NCBI RefSeq assembly: GCF_026151205.1
Contig: NC_087082.1
Span: forward strand, 6,331,908-6,395,907
Direction: 5' to 3'
From: Bolinopsis microptera
Taxonomy: Eukaryota; Ctenophora; Tentaculata; Lobata; Bolinopsidae
Length of the DNA stretch: 64,000 bases
Position numbers and translations under genes: made by a program. This document shows positions 25,001-34,793 of the stretch, one piece after another. The notes beneath the pieces were generated by a model. It was not told where the DNA came from. It saw only the letters and a list, made by a program, of their open reading frames with translations, and searched no databases. Each line of letters starts with the position of its first letter. The stretch's first letter is position 1.

Positions 25001-28000
25001 ATATAATAACGGGCAGCATATTAGTAAATTACATTACCGTTATAATGATATTATGATAATGTTTAGGGCCACAACCTCGGTCGCTCATAGCCTAGCCGTA
25101 GCATGCTGCAAGTGCAATTCTTCATTCTGCGCCCCAATCTCCCGCTCAACCATAAACCACCGATTAATAATTCAAAAGCTTTTCAAACATCATCATTAAT
25201 AATAATAATTATGAACAGTCTTGCGCTAATTCCATTTCGAAAAGATATAAACCGTTGTTGAAGTGTGCGACGTGATATGGATTGGGCAGTATCCATGATC
25301 CAAGAATTCTGATCAGCGGAATTCCGAATTAGGCCTAAACATAATTATTATAACTCAACATAGCCCTAATCGCAACCGTTTTTGAAAACGATATTAACTT
25401 AACCGCTATCTTACTAGCTATATACAGGGTGAGTTGAAAATGCAATGGAAAATAGTGTGTGGAATGTAAAAATCGATAATTTTTTATGAAAGAGCAAATT
25501 TTGAAAGGTGAATTGCTATCAGTTCATAAACTTTACAAATTTCATTCTTGCCTCTCATTAAATTCTAACTTATAATTTGGTTGATTTTTGGCAGTTTTCC
25601 AAAAAATCGTAAATTCGTCCTAATAAGGTTCTCAAATCGCGTGCCCTGAAAATCGAGTCTAAAAATCTATCTTCTCGTACATTTTTTGAGAAAAACTCAT
25701 CAAAAAACGAGGTCCAAGATTTGCAAAATCGGAAAAACAATTTTGAAGGCGTATCTCAAAATTCTGTCCGGATCCGGTTCATCTCTTCTAAATGATCCCT
25801 AGAAGTAGAACATATCCTGAACGTTTCAGGGTGATTGCTCAAAAAATGTAGGACATAGGAGAAAATAGATTTTTAGATTCGATTGTCAGGGCACGCGATC
25901 AAAAATCACCAGGCCACACGCGCTGACCTTTGACCGGCAATAATCAAAAGCATCTGATAAATATTACTCCCCTCTATCAGAAACAACTAAAAAGTAGATT
26001 TTGAGAAAATTTGAAAATTTCCATGAAGACCCCGGCCCCCTTAATACAGTCAAGTCGGCAAATAGACAATTGTCTTAATCGTTGTCGTTATCAACATGTC
26101 CTAGCTAATAAAGGACGATGGGTTGAGCAAATTATTAATTATTAAGTATTTTTATTGTATTATTATAATATTTATATATTTTCATTACCTAAATATGCAA
26201 AAATTAAGTGGAAATTTCATTTTTCAAAAAAATTAGAGCCATTTACATTCCACACACTATTTTCAACTCACCCTGTACCTATTATAAAGCGAGACAATAG
26301 TTATGGATGGATGGATGGATCCGTACCATTTTACTGACACCACGGCATCAACTTTAACGTGAATTTCCGCAAAAACCGTATAGTAAAAGACATACAACTT
26401 AAACTTTTTCGACTGGGTCAAATGCTTTAATGGCCTCCAAATCAGCATGAAAAAAAAATTAGCCAAGAAATAGGAGGTTTAGAGCCCAAAATTTGGACTC
26501 CGGCCCCAAGTGGTGTCAAAAACGCGAATTAAATAGGTAATAATTATTTTAGTCTCTTATTTTAGAGTTATACGGGTTCCTGCTAGTCGGCAATAATAAG
26601 TATAACCGTTTTGAAAACGATAACCGGTTTTGAAATAATATAACGATTATTGTTCCTCAAAACGATCATCGTTTTTCAAAACGATAAAATTGGACCCACC
26701 ATAATTGTCTCACTGTTAAATTATTGTTTCCTGCAAAACTAAAATCTAGGAAACGTTCGCGTTTTACTGATGGATGGATCGATTGAATTAATATGCACTA
26801 ATATGCACTAATATACATTAATATGCACTAATATGCACTAATATACACTAATATGCACTAATATACACTAATATGCACTAATATACACTAATATGCACTA
26901 ATATACACTATTATCACACTTTCGAGCCAAATTTGGCAGGAAAGCAGAATTTATATTCCATGCCCCGATGGGGAGCACTGGCTCTCACCCTGGGGCATGA
27001 AATATCAATCAGTTGCTCAGAGAGTGCTCCATAGAAACTAGGAGCCCGCTCTCAGCAACTGATCTACTACTGTAAGGTACTGATCAAAATACAGATTTAA
27101 ATCAATAACCTGAAGTAGTCTACGACCATAAATGCAATGATCAGATAAACTTTCCAGAATAAGGAAAAATGTATATTTATACTCGGTTTTTAAAACATTT
27201 CCTTGCGTTTGAGATGCGTTAACTTACTTACTTGTAGTTACTTGATTAGGTCTCCTCAATCATTCGAGTGGCCTGCACCAATGAACTCCCGTTTGTGACG
27301 TATCATCTCCCTCCAAAGTTTGCGGTCACTAGCCATCTCGCTCGCTCCTTCTAGATCTATGTCAGTGTTTCCTGTAAACGCTGCAGCATCTTCCAGCAAA
27401 CATTTCCTCCAGTTCTTTCTTGGACGGCCCCTAGATCTTCTCCCATGGGCAGGGGTCCAGTTAAGCAGGTACTTAGGAAGCCTAGTGTCTGGCATTCTGG
27501 TGACATGGCCAAACCAACGCAGGCGGTTTGCTCCTATGTACGTCTCTACTGGATTTATCTTTGCACGCTCCAGCACTTCAGTGTTTCTAACCCGATCGAG
27601 CCATCTTATCCTAAGTATTCTCCTCAAGCAACGCTGATGGAACACCTCAAAGCGATGTAGCTGCTTTTTGGTTGTGTTCCAAACCTCACTACCATATAAC
27701 AATATTGTCAAAACCGCTGCCTTATAAATCCTGATCTTTGTATAAGACTGGATGTTGCGGTTTTTCCATATATTACTCAGTTGATTGAAGGCTCCGGAAG
27801 CTTTCTGAATCCTAGCTGACAACTCACGGTCGATAGTACCGTCGCTGGAAATAATTGTACCTAAGTACGTAAAATCACTAACTTGCTGCACTGGCGTGTC
27901 TTCAACAGTGATGTTCACTGTGGCTTCTTTCGTGTATGGCCGTTGAGAGGTTGCTTTACCAATGACCATAGCCTCAGTCTTTTTACCATTGATTCTAAGA

Positions 28001-31000
28001 CCTCCCTGGGCACCATACATACACAAAAGGTCAGTTGTTTCTTGAAGACCTTCCTCGCTGTTATCCAGTACAGCCATGTCATCTGCATAATCTGTATCTA
28101 ACACAGTGATATCATCAACAAGCGGACTGATAGATCTTTGAAGAACCGCTCCGTGGGACACCACTTTGTTGCTTTCTGTTCTCTCAGCAGCCACATTGAG
28201 GCAGACATTAAAAAGTGGGGGACCCTGAATGTCTCCTTGGCCACTGCCTGAACTTACTTCAAACCATTCTGATAGTTCACCATTGTGTCTAACAGCACTA
28301 ACAGTTCCATTAAAGAATGCCTGTATTATTCGAATGTATCTACATGGCAGGCCATAATGACTGAATGCTTTCCAAATATAATTCCTGTCGATGCGGAATC
28401 AAAAGCTGCCTTGAAGTCCACAAAATTTACATACAGGGGGAGATTATATTCAATGCAGTTATGTATAATAGTGCGGAGTGAATAAATCTGATCAATGCAT
28501 GATCTGTTCTTTCTAAACCCACACTGATTGTCTCGTAGCAAACTTTCTAAACCGTCACTCATGCGTTGTAATATGATGATTTGATACAGTTTAGATGCTG
28601 TAGATCTTAGAGTGATCCCCCTATTATTGGAGCAATGAGAGGTATCACCCTTCTTTGGTACAATTATCACGATGCCTTTCAACCAGTCGTCAGGCACTGT
28701 TTCTGAATTCCAAACTTTAGAGAACAATTTCTCCATCCTATCCACAAGACCACTTGCCCCATACTTTAACTGCTCATTAGAGATTTCGTCGATCCCAGCA
28801 CTTTTGTGGTTCTTCAATTTTTTGAGACAGTTTAAAATCTCAAGTCTAGTGGGGGGACCATCACCATCACCAAGATAAGGAAAGCATGGAACCACTTCAA
28901 GATGGTCCAGGTCAGACAGATCCGCATTCGTGGGAGGAGGGTTTAATAGCTCCGAAAAATGTTCTCCCCATCTCTCTCTCTGAGCAGAAGGATCAGCAAT
29001 CAACTTCCCGGATTTGTCTCTTACAGCAGTTGATTTTCGATTCTTCTTACCGGACAGTGTTTTTATCCGTTGCCAGACTTCCCTTTGCCGGCCATGGACA
29101 GCAGCTGTTTCCAGATCTGCTGCAACTCTAAGAGCCCAATTCTCGTCGTCTTTCCTGCAGCTCTTTTTGACAAGTTTGTTGGCCCGAGAATACTCGCTCC
29201 TATTGTTGTTGTCACTAGGCGCCATCTGTTTAATCTTACTGCGTTCTGCAATAAGGCTTTTTGTCTCCTGAGACAAATGCTGCTGCTTTCTGCGCCGGGG
29301 GCGCTCACCCAGTACCTCCATAGACACTTCTTTAATGGTATCCTTAACTAATGTCCATTCTCCATCAAGATTCTCCTCCATTGGTAGGCAGCTAAAACGA
29401 TTTTGAAGAGCAATGCAGTACTCTTCAACCTTGGACTGATCTCTAAGATTCTCAATTGCTGGAGATATCCTACGAGAAGCGTTCATTTTTTGAACTGCCA
29501 TAAGTTTGACTCTAAATTGACCCCGAACCAAATAATGATCGGAGCCAATGTCTGCACCCCTGCATGATCTTACGTCAAGTAGAGAGTGACTCCACTTGGT
29601 AGAAATACAGACATGGTCAATCTGATTTACTGTGCGGCCATCTGGAGACTTCCAACTTCCTTTATGAATATCACGATGCTGGAAAAGCGTCCCACCGATT
29701 GTCAGCTGATGTAATGCACAGAAATCTAATAGTCGAAGGCCGTTGTCATTTGATGAAACGTGAAGGGAATGCTTACCAATCACACCGGACCAAGCTGAAT
29801 TATCTTGGCCAATGCGAGCATTTAGATCTCCAAGTAAAAACTTCACGTCATGAGCTGGTAGTTCATCAAATGCCCCAGATAGCTGCTGATAAAAGTCATC
29901 GTTTACCCCGAATCCGTTAAGCGAAATACATTTTTTTTTGTACAACCTTTTCAAGCTGTTGCTTTTTTTATTGCACTTCATAGTTCAAAGCTTAATTAGG
30001 CTTCGGATGATGAAACAAAGTAAAAACTCCCTGGCTTGTGCGACTAACCCCATATCGCTACTATTCAAATATAGTGCCAAGTCGGCCAGTCACTAAGCAG
30101 CTAATTAATACAGATTCGGTTGATGATACAAACTCCCTGGCTCGTACGACTAGCTAGTATTCAAGTATAGTGCCTGGCACAGTTCAGAGTGACTTAAGGT
30201 TACTGAAAAGGACATCAAAGTTTACAAGCAGACTTGAAAGTTGCACAAAGTTTTGGTACTTGTCAGCGATACAATCAATCAGGCTAATTAATTTCCTTAA
30301 TCGCTTACTTGAAATTAAAAAGGAAGTGTCAGAACAAACTACAGTCACCCTCACAAAAATAGTAAACACTAAAAGTAAACGATGTTTGATTCATTGATCG
30401 AACGAATAAAACGCACAAAACAAGAATCTTGGTGTCAAGTAGTTATATTTGAAAGAAAATTATTGTCAAGAATTGATAAAGGGCTGGTCAGCAAATCATA
30501 ACGTAATAAATTGTGATACATTACGAATATTAATTTAGCCACATTTCAGCCATTTCAGACCTCACTTTTAACCCCCTCTGATCCCTTCTGTGAGCCATAT
30601 TCCATATAGAAATTGTGCAGAAATTATACTAGGCTTTTCCAAATCGGCTTCCCCTAGAATGGCTTGCGAAATTCGTGGCTGATATACAAAGAGACTTATA
30701 AATTCTGTACAATAAAGAGCGAAAATTCTATCCCTGCACCAGTTTTAACTGAAGTTTAGTTAGTGCAATAAAAAATTCTATAAAATATATTATGCATATA
30801 AAGATATCAAGGGACGAATGGCGTAACTTAATCAGCTAATCCGGTTATAAATTGGTCTGGTCGCTGGGGCAAATTTAGGTCCGATGATTGATATGCTGCC
30901 ATTCTTTAGACCAATTCAATATTGCTAACAGTACGGGTGAACTGCCTGGCAATGACCAGGGTGGTTATAATAGGCTGGTGAAGTGCGTTCTAAAATGGTA

Positions 31001-32530
31001 TTACCAGGCCGATTATCGGGCTATTAAGTCAAGAGTTACTTTCATAAACAATACTAAAGAGTACGGATGTCTGCTCTTGATATTAAAACAATCTAGAGTT
31101 GTATTGAACTTGAAGAGATACATTATATTACGGCTGTTCTGATAATTTCTAGCGAAGCAAATAATGGCAAGATGAATATAAGCTGACTATACTCGATAAA
31201 ATTCAATAAAAGTCAATGATTACAATTAGTTCCAATGATAAATCATTCTGAAATAAGAGACAATCAAGACGGACGATAATATTGTTGATATATGAATTAG
31301 GGCGTGTAGTACAAGTACAACATGAACAGTTGATAATTTGGACTTATAAATAGACAATCATGGCACCACAGCCCTATTCAAATATAACAACCAGGAAATA
31401 CTATCACCTTATTGCAGATACAGATTAGTATTACATGATAAGGACTAGGATGTATAATCTACACTAAAACAGATGTTCTATACATTATACATCTTCAGTT
31501 TTAATGACTCAAAATATATCTAATAGAAATAAAGTATAAGAATCACGTCACACCGATTGATATGCAGGTTATCATTTATGATTAAAAGACGCGCTCGTTG
31601 CGGAATATTCTAGACTGCAATAAGTACAAGACCCATAGGCGAGAAATACATTAATATTCCATGCACTACGTATCAGTAAAAAGCAAATTGGGCGCGGCGG
31701 TTAGCATTCACTGTGTCATAAATGTGAGCACAAAAGATTCTAATTTCACGTATTGTATCTTTAATATCTGAAATACTAACCCATCGAGAGCTATATATAG
31801 TTTGAACATTATAAACATAAATAAGTTCGACATGTCTAGTTTGCTTTGGTGAGATTTATAACTAACGTTTGATCAAATTCTGCTTTCCCGGCCAAATTTG
31901 GCTCCAAAGAAAGTGTGATAAAACATTAATCACATGCCTTCTCATGCGATATCAACATTTTCAAAACTCGGCAAGCCTCGTAATAATTGAAAATGTCGAT
32001 ATAACCCTCGGCAAGCCTCGGGAAATATCGAAACTTTTGCTAACTCGGCAAGCCTCGTGGGCGAAAGTTTTGATATCGCATGAGAAGGCATGTGATAAAT
32101 GTATAATATGCACTAATATGCACAAATATACACTAATATGCACTATTATGCACTAATATGCACTAATATGCACTAATATGCACTAATATGCACTAATATG
32201 CACTAATATGCACTAATATGCACTAATATGCACTAATATGCACTAATATGCACTAATATGCACTAATATACACTAATATGCACTAATATGCACTAATATG
32301 CACTAATATGCATGTTAAATATACCCCAATAAGTGACCTACTCAAGCGTGGTTATCCGCACATGGCAATGATGGTAAAATAGTAAAATCCAAGTTAGGCA
32401 TCCAAAATGGAGTTCCATGGACCGGGATAATATGACTTGAAAACAATTTCAGATGATAAAAGAAGCAGATTCAAATGGTGACGGCTCAGTGGACTACGAG
32501 GAGTTCTGTAAGATGATGACACCCAAATAA
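12969..32530 (+). CDS. CaM-A: calmodulin gene with five alternative terminal C-lobe exons
   Basis: Calmodulin is a cytosolic EF-hand calcium sensor that binds target helices with two lobes. Constant exons at 12969-13044, 13209-13297 and 13464-13571 encode 91 residues: EF1 loop DKDGDGTITTTE, EF2 loop [12 protein letters not shown] and the central linker. Exon 3 ends in phase 0 at a gtgggt donor. Five downstream acceptors in phase 0 (14949, 16755, 18176, 22192, 24356) each open a C-lobe that starts V-F-D. Four of these are single exons with their own stops; the fifth continues in 32453-32530. Predicted isoforms are 149-150 residues, against 149 for animal calmodulin including Met. All ten C-lobe EF loops keep acidic residues at positions 1 and 12 and Gly at 6. 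Exon lengths of the 1-2-3-4e-5e path (76, 89, 108, 99 nt) match CaM-B. That the array is alternatively spliced is inference. The alternative is that 4a-4d are headless duplicates, but all have intact frames and acceptors. Confidence 0.85.
13209..13297 (+). CDS. CaM-A exon 2 (EF1 second half to EF2 helix)
   Basis: The acceptor is ctctcag|ga and the donor is gag|gtaatt. It encodes the rest of the EF1 loop (GTITTTE), the helix [12 protein letters not shown] and LQDMINE. The reading is in phase with exon 1 (GAT G|GA) and ends in phase 0. The proteins encoded by exons 1 and 2 fit calmodulin residue for residue without a gap. Confidence 0.93.
13464..13571 (+). CDS. CaM-A exon 3 (EF2 loop and central linker)
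   Basis: The acceptor is cccag|gttgac and the donor is aag|gtgggt. It encodes [20 protein letters not shown], then [16 protein letters not shown], which is the EF2 loop plus the flexible central helix. It ends in phase 0, exactly where each alternative terminal exon begins with Val-Phe-Asp. The 1.4-kb intron after it (13572-14948) contains no recognised gene; the small open frames in it lack calmodulin features. Confidence 0.93.
14949..15128 (+). CDS. CaM-A alternative terminal exon 4a
   Basis: The acceptor is cccgtag|gtc, followed by 59 codons and TGA. The EF3 loop is [12 protein letters not shown] and the EF4 loop is [12 protein letters not shown]. All lobe methionines expected for target binding are present ([19 protein letters not shown]). 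This is the only alternative with Lys in the LGEKLTD segment, the calmodulin position 115 that is trimethylated in many species. Codons mostly end in G or C, unlike exons 1-3. A candidate aataaa lies at 15627. Confidence 0.88.
   Translation, partial: VFDTDGNGFISSDELKQVMKNLGEKLTDEEINEMIREADDDGNGQVDFDEFVKMMQSTK
15627..15632 (+). terminator. Candidate polyadenylation signal for exon 4a
   Basis: An aataaa hexamer about 500 bp after the 4a stop codon. It is the first canonical hexamer I see downstream. AT-rich DNA gives such hexamers by chance, so this is tentative. Confidence 0.3.
16755..16931 (+). CDS. CaM-A alternative terminal exon 4b
   Basis: The acceptor is tatttag|gtg, followed by 58 codons and TGA. 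The EF3 loop is [12 protein letters not shown] and the EF4 loop is [12 protein letters not shown]. It has Asn where 4a has Lys115 (LGENLTD). It alone has Leu for the near-invariant Arg in MIREAD (EMILEAD), which may alter target contacts. The 3' UTR homologous to 4c follows immediately. Confidence 0.88.
   Translation: MFDKDGNGKISKEELKLVMKNLGENLTDEEISEMILEADDNGDGAVDYEEFVKMMQTK
17179..17184 (+). terminator. Candidate polyadenylation signal for exon 4b
   Basis: An aataaa (gaataaaataaaact) about 250 bp after the 4b stop. The homologous place after 4c (near 18650) reads ggaaaaaatg and lacks the hexamer; after 4d a taaataaag is present at 22531. Confidence 0.45.
18088..19150 (+). repeat. Duplicated cassette around exon 4c
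   Basis: Homologous to the 4b and 4d cassettes. Upstream it shares cacagaacgagaaaattaac with 4d and agaaatcag with 4b. The 3' UTR has gttgtcacgctagtttt and ttccatggggtggaaa as in 4b. Further on are gtgaacgttttgttg and gctctgtcaatattg. A degenerate ggttaccatggttacc cluster lies at about 18925-18955. Confidence 0.75.
18176..18352 (+). CDS. CaM-A alternative terminal exon 4c
   Basis: The acceptor is cctcttag|gtg, followed by 58 codons and TGA. The EF3 loop is [12 protein letters not shown] and the EF4 loop is [19 protein letters not shown] has Asn at the position of Lys115. It is nearly identical to 4b in the helix between EF3 and EF4 and to 4a in [12 protein letters not shown], so it is the most intermediate member of the set. 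No obvious aataaa follows within 300 bp. Confidence 0.88.
   Translation: MFDKDGNGRISQQELKLVMKNLGENLTDEEINEMIREADDDGDGHVDFDEFVKMMQTK
19337..19816. repeat. 60-bp tandem repeat, eight copies
   Basis: Eight exact-length 60-bp units sit in the intron between alternatives 4c and 4d. Since 60 is a multiple of three, both strands stay open (160 codons plus, 149 minus), with a 20-residue period such as [19 protein letters not shown]. Two copies (fourth and sixth) carry a linked variant (SAKE), which hints at gene conversion or a two-unit duplication. No start context or homology supports a real protein. Confidence 0.9.
20095..21905 (+). repeat. 35-bp satellite with higher-order structure
   Basis: About 52 copies of a 33-35 bp unit such as ggcaaatcaacaggtataat followed by ttctatcactttgaa. 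Variants include gaagcaaat (2 bp shorter), gctttgaa and ggtacaat. The same series of rare variants (ttctaacgc, then ggtatgattt) appears twice, about 520-590 bp apart, so large blocks were duplicated. It lies between alternative exons 4c and 4d. Confidence 0.93.
22192..22371 (+). CDS. CaM-A alternative terminal exon 4d
   Basis: The acceptor is ttccttag|gtg, with the best pyrimidine tract of the set, followed by 59 codons and TGA. The EF3 loop is [12 protein letters not shown] and the EF4 loop is [12 protein letters not shown]. The inter-EF segment reads [13 protein letters not shown], with Ile at position 115 and Gln for Glu in DEE. The C-terminus is MMQTTK. Confidence 0.88.
   Translation: MFDKDGSGKISKQELKEVMKNLGEILTDQEITEMIREADDNGDGEVDFEEFVKMMQTTK
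22532..22537 (+). terminator. Candidate polyadenylation signal for exon 4d
   Basis: An aataaa within aactaaataaagaat, about 160 bp after the 4d stop. Position and spacing are plausible for a short 3' UTR. Confidence 0.45.
23277..23333. repeat. Hairpin-forming inverted repeat
   Basis: An imperfect inverted repeat: gtacatcagag and ttaccgtgtatta on the left pair with taatacacggta, gtaa and ctctgatgtac on the right. It lies in the intron between 4d and 4e. It resembles the tip of a foldback element; no gene is implied. Confidence 0.7.
23451..23577 (+). repeat. Short direct repeat, three copies
   Basis: Three copies of ttgggagctgtatatcctc followed by a gcyctccggttactacttta-like segment, 42-46 bp apart. 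The 63-codon open frame through it is repeat-derived. Confidence 0.8.
24356..24454 (+). CDS. CaM-A alternative exon 4e (EF3, non-terminal)
   Basis: The acceptor is cgtcag|gta and the donor is cag|gtttgt. Its 33 codons include the EF3 loop [12 protein letters not shown] and [12 protein letters not shown], with Thr at position 115. Unlike 4a-4d it has no stop; it ends in phase 0 and needs the exon at 32453 for EF4. Its length (99 nt) equals CaM-B exon 4, so it keeps the ancestral split arrangement. Confidence 0.85.
25425..26275. mobile_element. Tc1/mariner-like MITE
   Basis: Terminal inverted repeats start cagggtgagttgaaaa at 25425 and end ttttcaactcaccctg at 26275, each flanked by TA (25423-25424 and 26276-26277), the usual target duplication of Tc1/mariner elements. 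The matching subterminal tagtgtgtggaatgtaaa follows on both sides. There is no transposase frame. An internal inverted repeat (about 25636-25670 with 25867-25899, core gtgccctga/tcagggcac) suggests a nested or foldback core. It lies in the intron between 4e and 5e. Confidence 0.82.
26791..26910 (+). repeat. 10-bp array (atatgcacta)n, left copy
   Basis: Twelve units of atatgcacta with some atatacacta variants, abutting the left terminal repeat of the 26914-31921 element. The same array recurs at 32107-32311. Confidence 0.93.
27218..29945 (-). mobile_element. 5'-truncated RTE-like non-LTR retrotransposon
   Basis: The minus strand encodes an APE-type endonuclease followed by a reverse transcriptase. 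The 3' end on the minus strand runs into aagtaagtaagt, a short microsatellite tail as in RTE-type elements. The N-terminal part of the endonuclease is missing, so the copy is 5'-truncated. It sits in the 8-kb intron between CaM-A exons 4e and 5e, antisense to the gene. Confidence 0.82.
27256..29981 (-). pseudogene. Broken LINE polyprotein: endonuclease plus reverse transcriptase
   Basis: The upstream frame (28326-29981) shows endonuclease motifs GDLNAR, NQIDH and GSDHY, then RT motifs including VPKKGD and FVDFKAAFD. The downstream frame (27256-28194) holds the RT active site YADD, then a C-terminal region ending RPRKNW. The two frames belong to one protein separated by a single frameshift near 28400, just after AAFDSA. 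Sequence between 28194 and 28400 continues in the downstream frame (SGSGQGD). A copy with one frameshift and few other lesions is fairly young but not mobile by itself. The first 15 or so residues of the upstream frame are host or junction sequence. Confidence 0.85.
31929..32096. mobile_element. Small foldback element with three ctcggcaagcctcg motifs
   Basis: Ends atcacatgccttctcatgcg and cgcatgagaaggcatgtgat are perfect inverted repeats, extending through atatcaa/ttgatat. Three copies of ctcggcaagcctcg lie between them. It is 168 bp long and has no coding capacity. It lies directly beside the right end of the TIR element. Confidence 0.8.
32107..32311 (+). repeat. 10-bp array (atatgcacta)n, right copy
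   Basis: About twenty units of atatgcacta, more homogeneous than the left copy at 26791-26910 and in the same orientation. Confidence 0.95.
32453..32530 (+). CDS. CaM-A exon 5e (EF4 of the fifth alternative)
   Basis: The acceptor is caatttcag|atg, in phase 0. It encodes 25 codons, [20 protein letters not shown] and then MMTPK, followed by TAA. The EF4 loop is [12 protein letters not shown]. It joins exon 4e across an intron of about 8.0 kb (24455-32452). The stop codon overlaps an aataaa (32526-32531). It parallels CaM-B exon 5 (42549-42623) in start, phase and content. Confidence 0.83.
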   Translation: MIKEADSNGDGSVDYEEFCKMMTPK

Positions 32531-34571
32531 AGATATCTCCTTCTTACAGTGGTCAGTCACGCTATACAATCTTCTCAAAAGTAGCTCTATTTAATTGCTC
32601 TGAAGAAGCTTCTAGAAGAGTCAGGAAGTGTGTAGAAGCATGTAGACGATCGATAGAATTAAAATGATTGGTTACAATATTACTACTGATAGTGATAAAC
32701 GGTTCATTCGCAGTTGAGCTCAGCTTCAGTACTATTGGTGGTTTAAAATTCATTTATTCATTTGGTTTCTTACAGTTACACAGTGTTACACAGTGTTGCA
32801 GAGCTCATAGTATTGTACAATGTAGTTGCCATGATTCTCGATGGAGTCTAATTGAAAACTGGAAGACAGGGATTGAGGGATAAGGTGACATGGAGATTCA
32901 TAGCTTAGATTCATCTTTTGAAATCATGTACACACTGGTAGTCACATGATGGTGTCTGCGATAGGATAAAATATTACTCTCTAAAAATGAAATAGACAAA
33001 TATTGGATGCGCTTTGGTCATTATTTTGCAAGAGGATTGTATTTATAAAGGAGTAGTGTTAATCTTCACCAAAACGCCGATTGAACTGATTATCATTACC
33101 TGCTTACGCAATTGGAAAATCGGTAGTTTCTCCATGACAGATGAACTGTTAAGGGTATAAAAAATTCGAAACAAAAGTGAGTTTTATTGGTTTATGCAGA
33201 TGTGGTCTTCACTTTCAAATCGTTCTTTCATGTCAATGACATTGTCGTTATCTCGTAATTTTATATTTGGAATATAGTTATAGTCTAGTTATACGATTTT
33301 ATAATTTCTCGGGGTTAGTCTAAATTACGTTGATTAATCAATTAAGTTATAACTAATGCAAATGTAGAATGTTTATGTTCAACTTGAATATTTTGATTAT
33401 ATATTTCTATCGGCTTAATCATGTTTACTTTCTTATAAAATATATCAATAATAATATGCCTAAAGCTAATAGCTACTAGCTAGGTTGACAAAAGTACTTG
33501 TGTAAATTATAAATTATACTTTTAAAAAATTCAGTCATGGCTGAAATTAAAATCCGTTGCCACTGAATGTTAATTAAATTTTGATCGACTTAATTTTGAA
33601 CTTTGGAGGATAACGTTATATTCTTCATTATTAACTTATTACCACGTCCTTTTCAAGGGTTTCGCTATTATTCAATTTTTCATGAAGTTCGTAAATACTT
33701 TTCTTATCTTGAAAATTGCTTGCAATGACCACATTATTATACAATTACAACATGGGAAGCAAACTATGCCCAAACATGTTTAATTTTCGAGCAATTGGCC
33801 AAAAACTGATTTTTGCCAAACGAGCTGAATCCAATTTAGCTAATTTATGAACTTGAAGCAAATTAAATACTTCTCCGTAGGTGCAATTAAACTAACCGTA
33901 ATGAGTATATTTATGTACAGGTTGCGAAAAAATATATACCATAACATGCTCAATTTTCTGAGTTATTGTCAAAAAACCAATTCCAGGCCATGTAACTTGC
34001 TCATGAATATACAACATACAAACATGGAAACAAATTTTGGTAAGCAGTAAGGAACAAGAAATGTCCGCAAGAGACTTCCAAATTTCTCAAAAATAATGAA
34101 ATAATTAAATAAAACGCAAATTTTTGTTGTAATTGTATCACTATCACGTCGTGACCTTCATTGTCATTTCACTTAGTCGGGGCGAAAGCCACGATACAGC
34201 CGCGCACTCGTGCACAGCGGGCCTATAACATGCAACGTGAGGCAAAATTATTGCTATTTGTGCAGTTAATATTGCAAAATTGTCCCACATTATTTCAACA
34301 ATTCACCGCCAGCTGCTTAATTGCGAGACCTTTGCTTTGGTAAAAGTCGCAAAATGGGCGATTTTTATGACCCAAAATTAGCGACAGGTCTAGTTTTGTA
34401 TGGTTTCGCATGCACCACCATCCCCGCCGGCTACGTTTCAATTTCACCGATGAAATGATTGGTGGCAGGCCTTTCGTTTGAGCGATGTCCTATTGCGTGA
34501 ATTAGCTATACTATAGCTACTACAGGAATCGACCAGATTTTATTAATTGCGGCATCGTAAAATAGTCGGAC
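32531..34571. other. Intergenic, no gene recognised
   Basis: AT-rich sequence between the last CaM-A exon and the next cluster of foldback elements. The short open frames here have no recognisable features. Confidence 0.5.
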
Positions 34572-34647
34572 ATTTATGTTTCTGACCTTGGCCTTTTAAG
34601 TACCGGACCTTTTTGTCTCCAGAAACACCATGGCGCCTAACTAACAG
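34572..34647 (+). repeat. 76-bp dispersed repeat, copy 1
   Basis: A segment from atttatgtttctgaccttgg through ccatggcgcctaactaacag recurs at 35793-35868 with about one mismatch. In the second copy it forms the loop of a foldback structure. Confidence 0.88.
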
Positions 34648-34793
34648 TTTTTATTTGGTCCGGGGATGCTGGATGGTCGTTTCACTAATTTATAAGAGTA
34701 CAGAGCAAAAGTAAACGAATTGATACATTTTATAACTTTATTTCAAACTTTTCTAATCATCTACATTCTACAAGTACAAGTACACGTATATAG

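Larger units (their letters stand above)
26914..31921. mobile_element. TIR-bounded element with nested LINE
   Basis: The left end (tatcacactttcgagccaaa, then ggaaagcagaattt) is inverted at the right end (aaattctgctttcc, then aagaaagtgtgata). The ends are about 45 bp long with a few mismatches. (atatgcacta)n arrays lie outside both ends, as if the element had inserted into or captured that satellite. No transposase was found. Inside are the LINE remnant (27218-29945) and a pair of direct repeats containing actccctggctygt (about 29995-30070 and 30110-30180). Small open frames in 30170-31880 are not recognisable. Confidence 0.55.
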
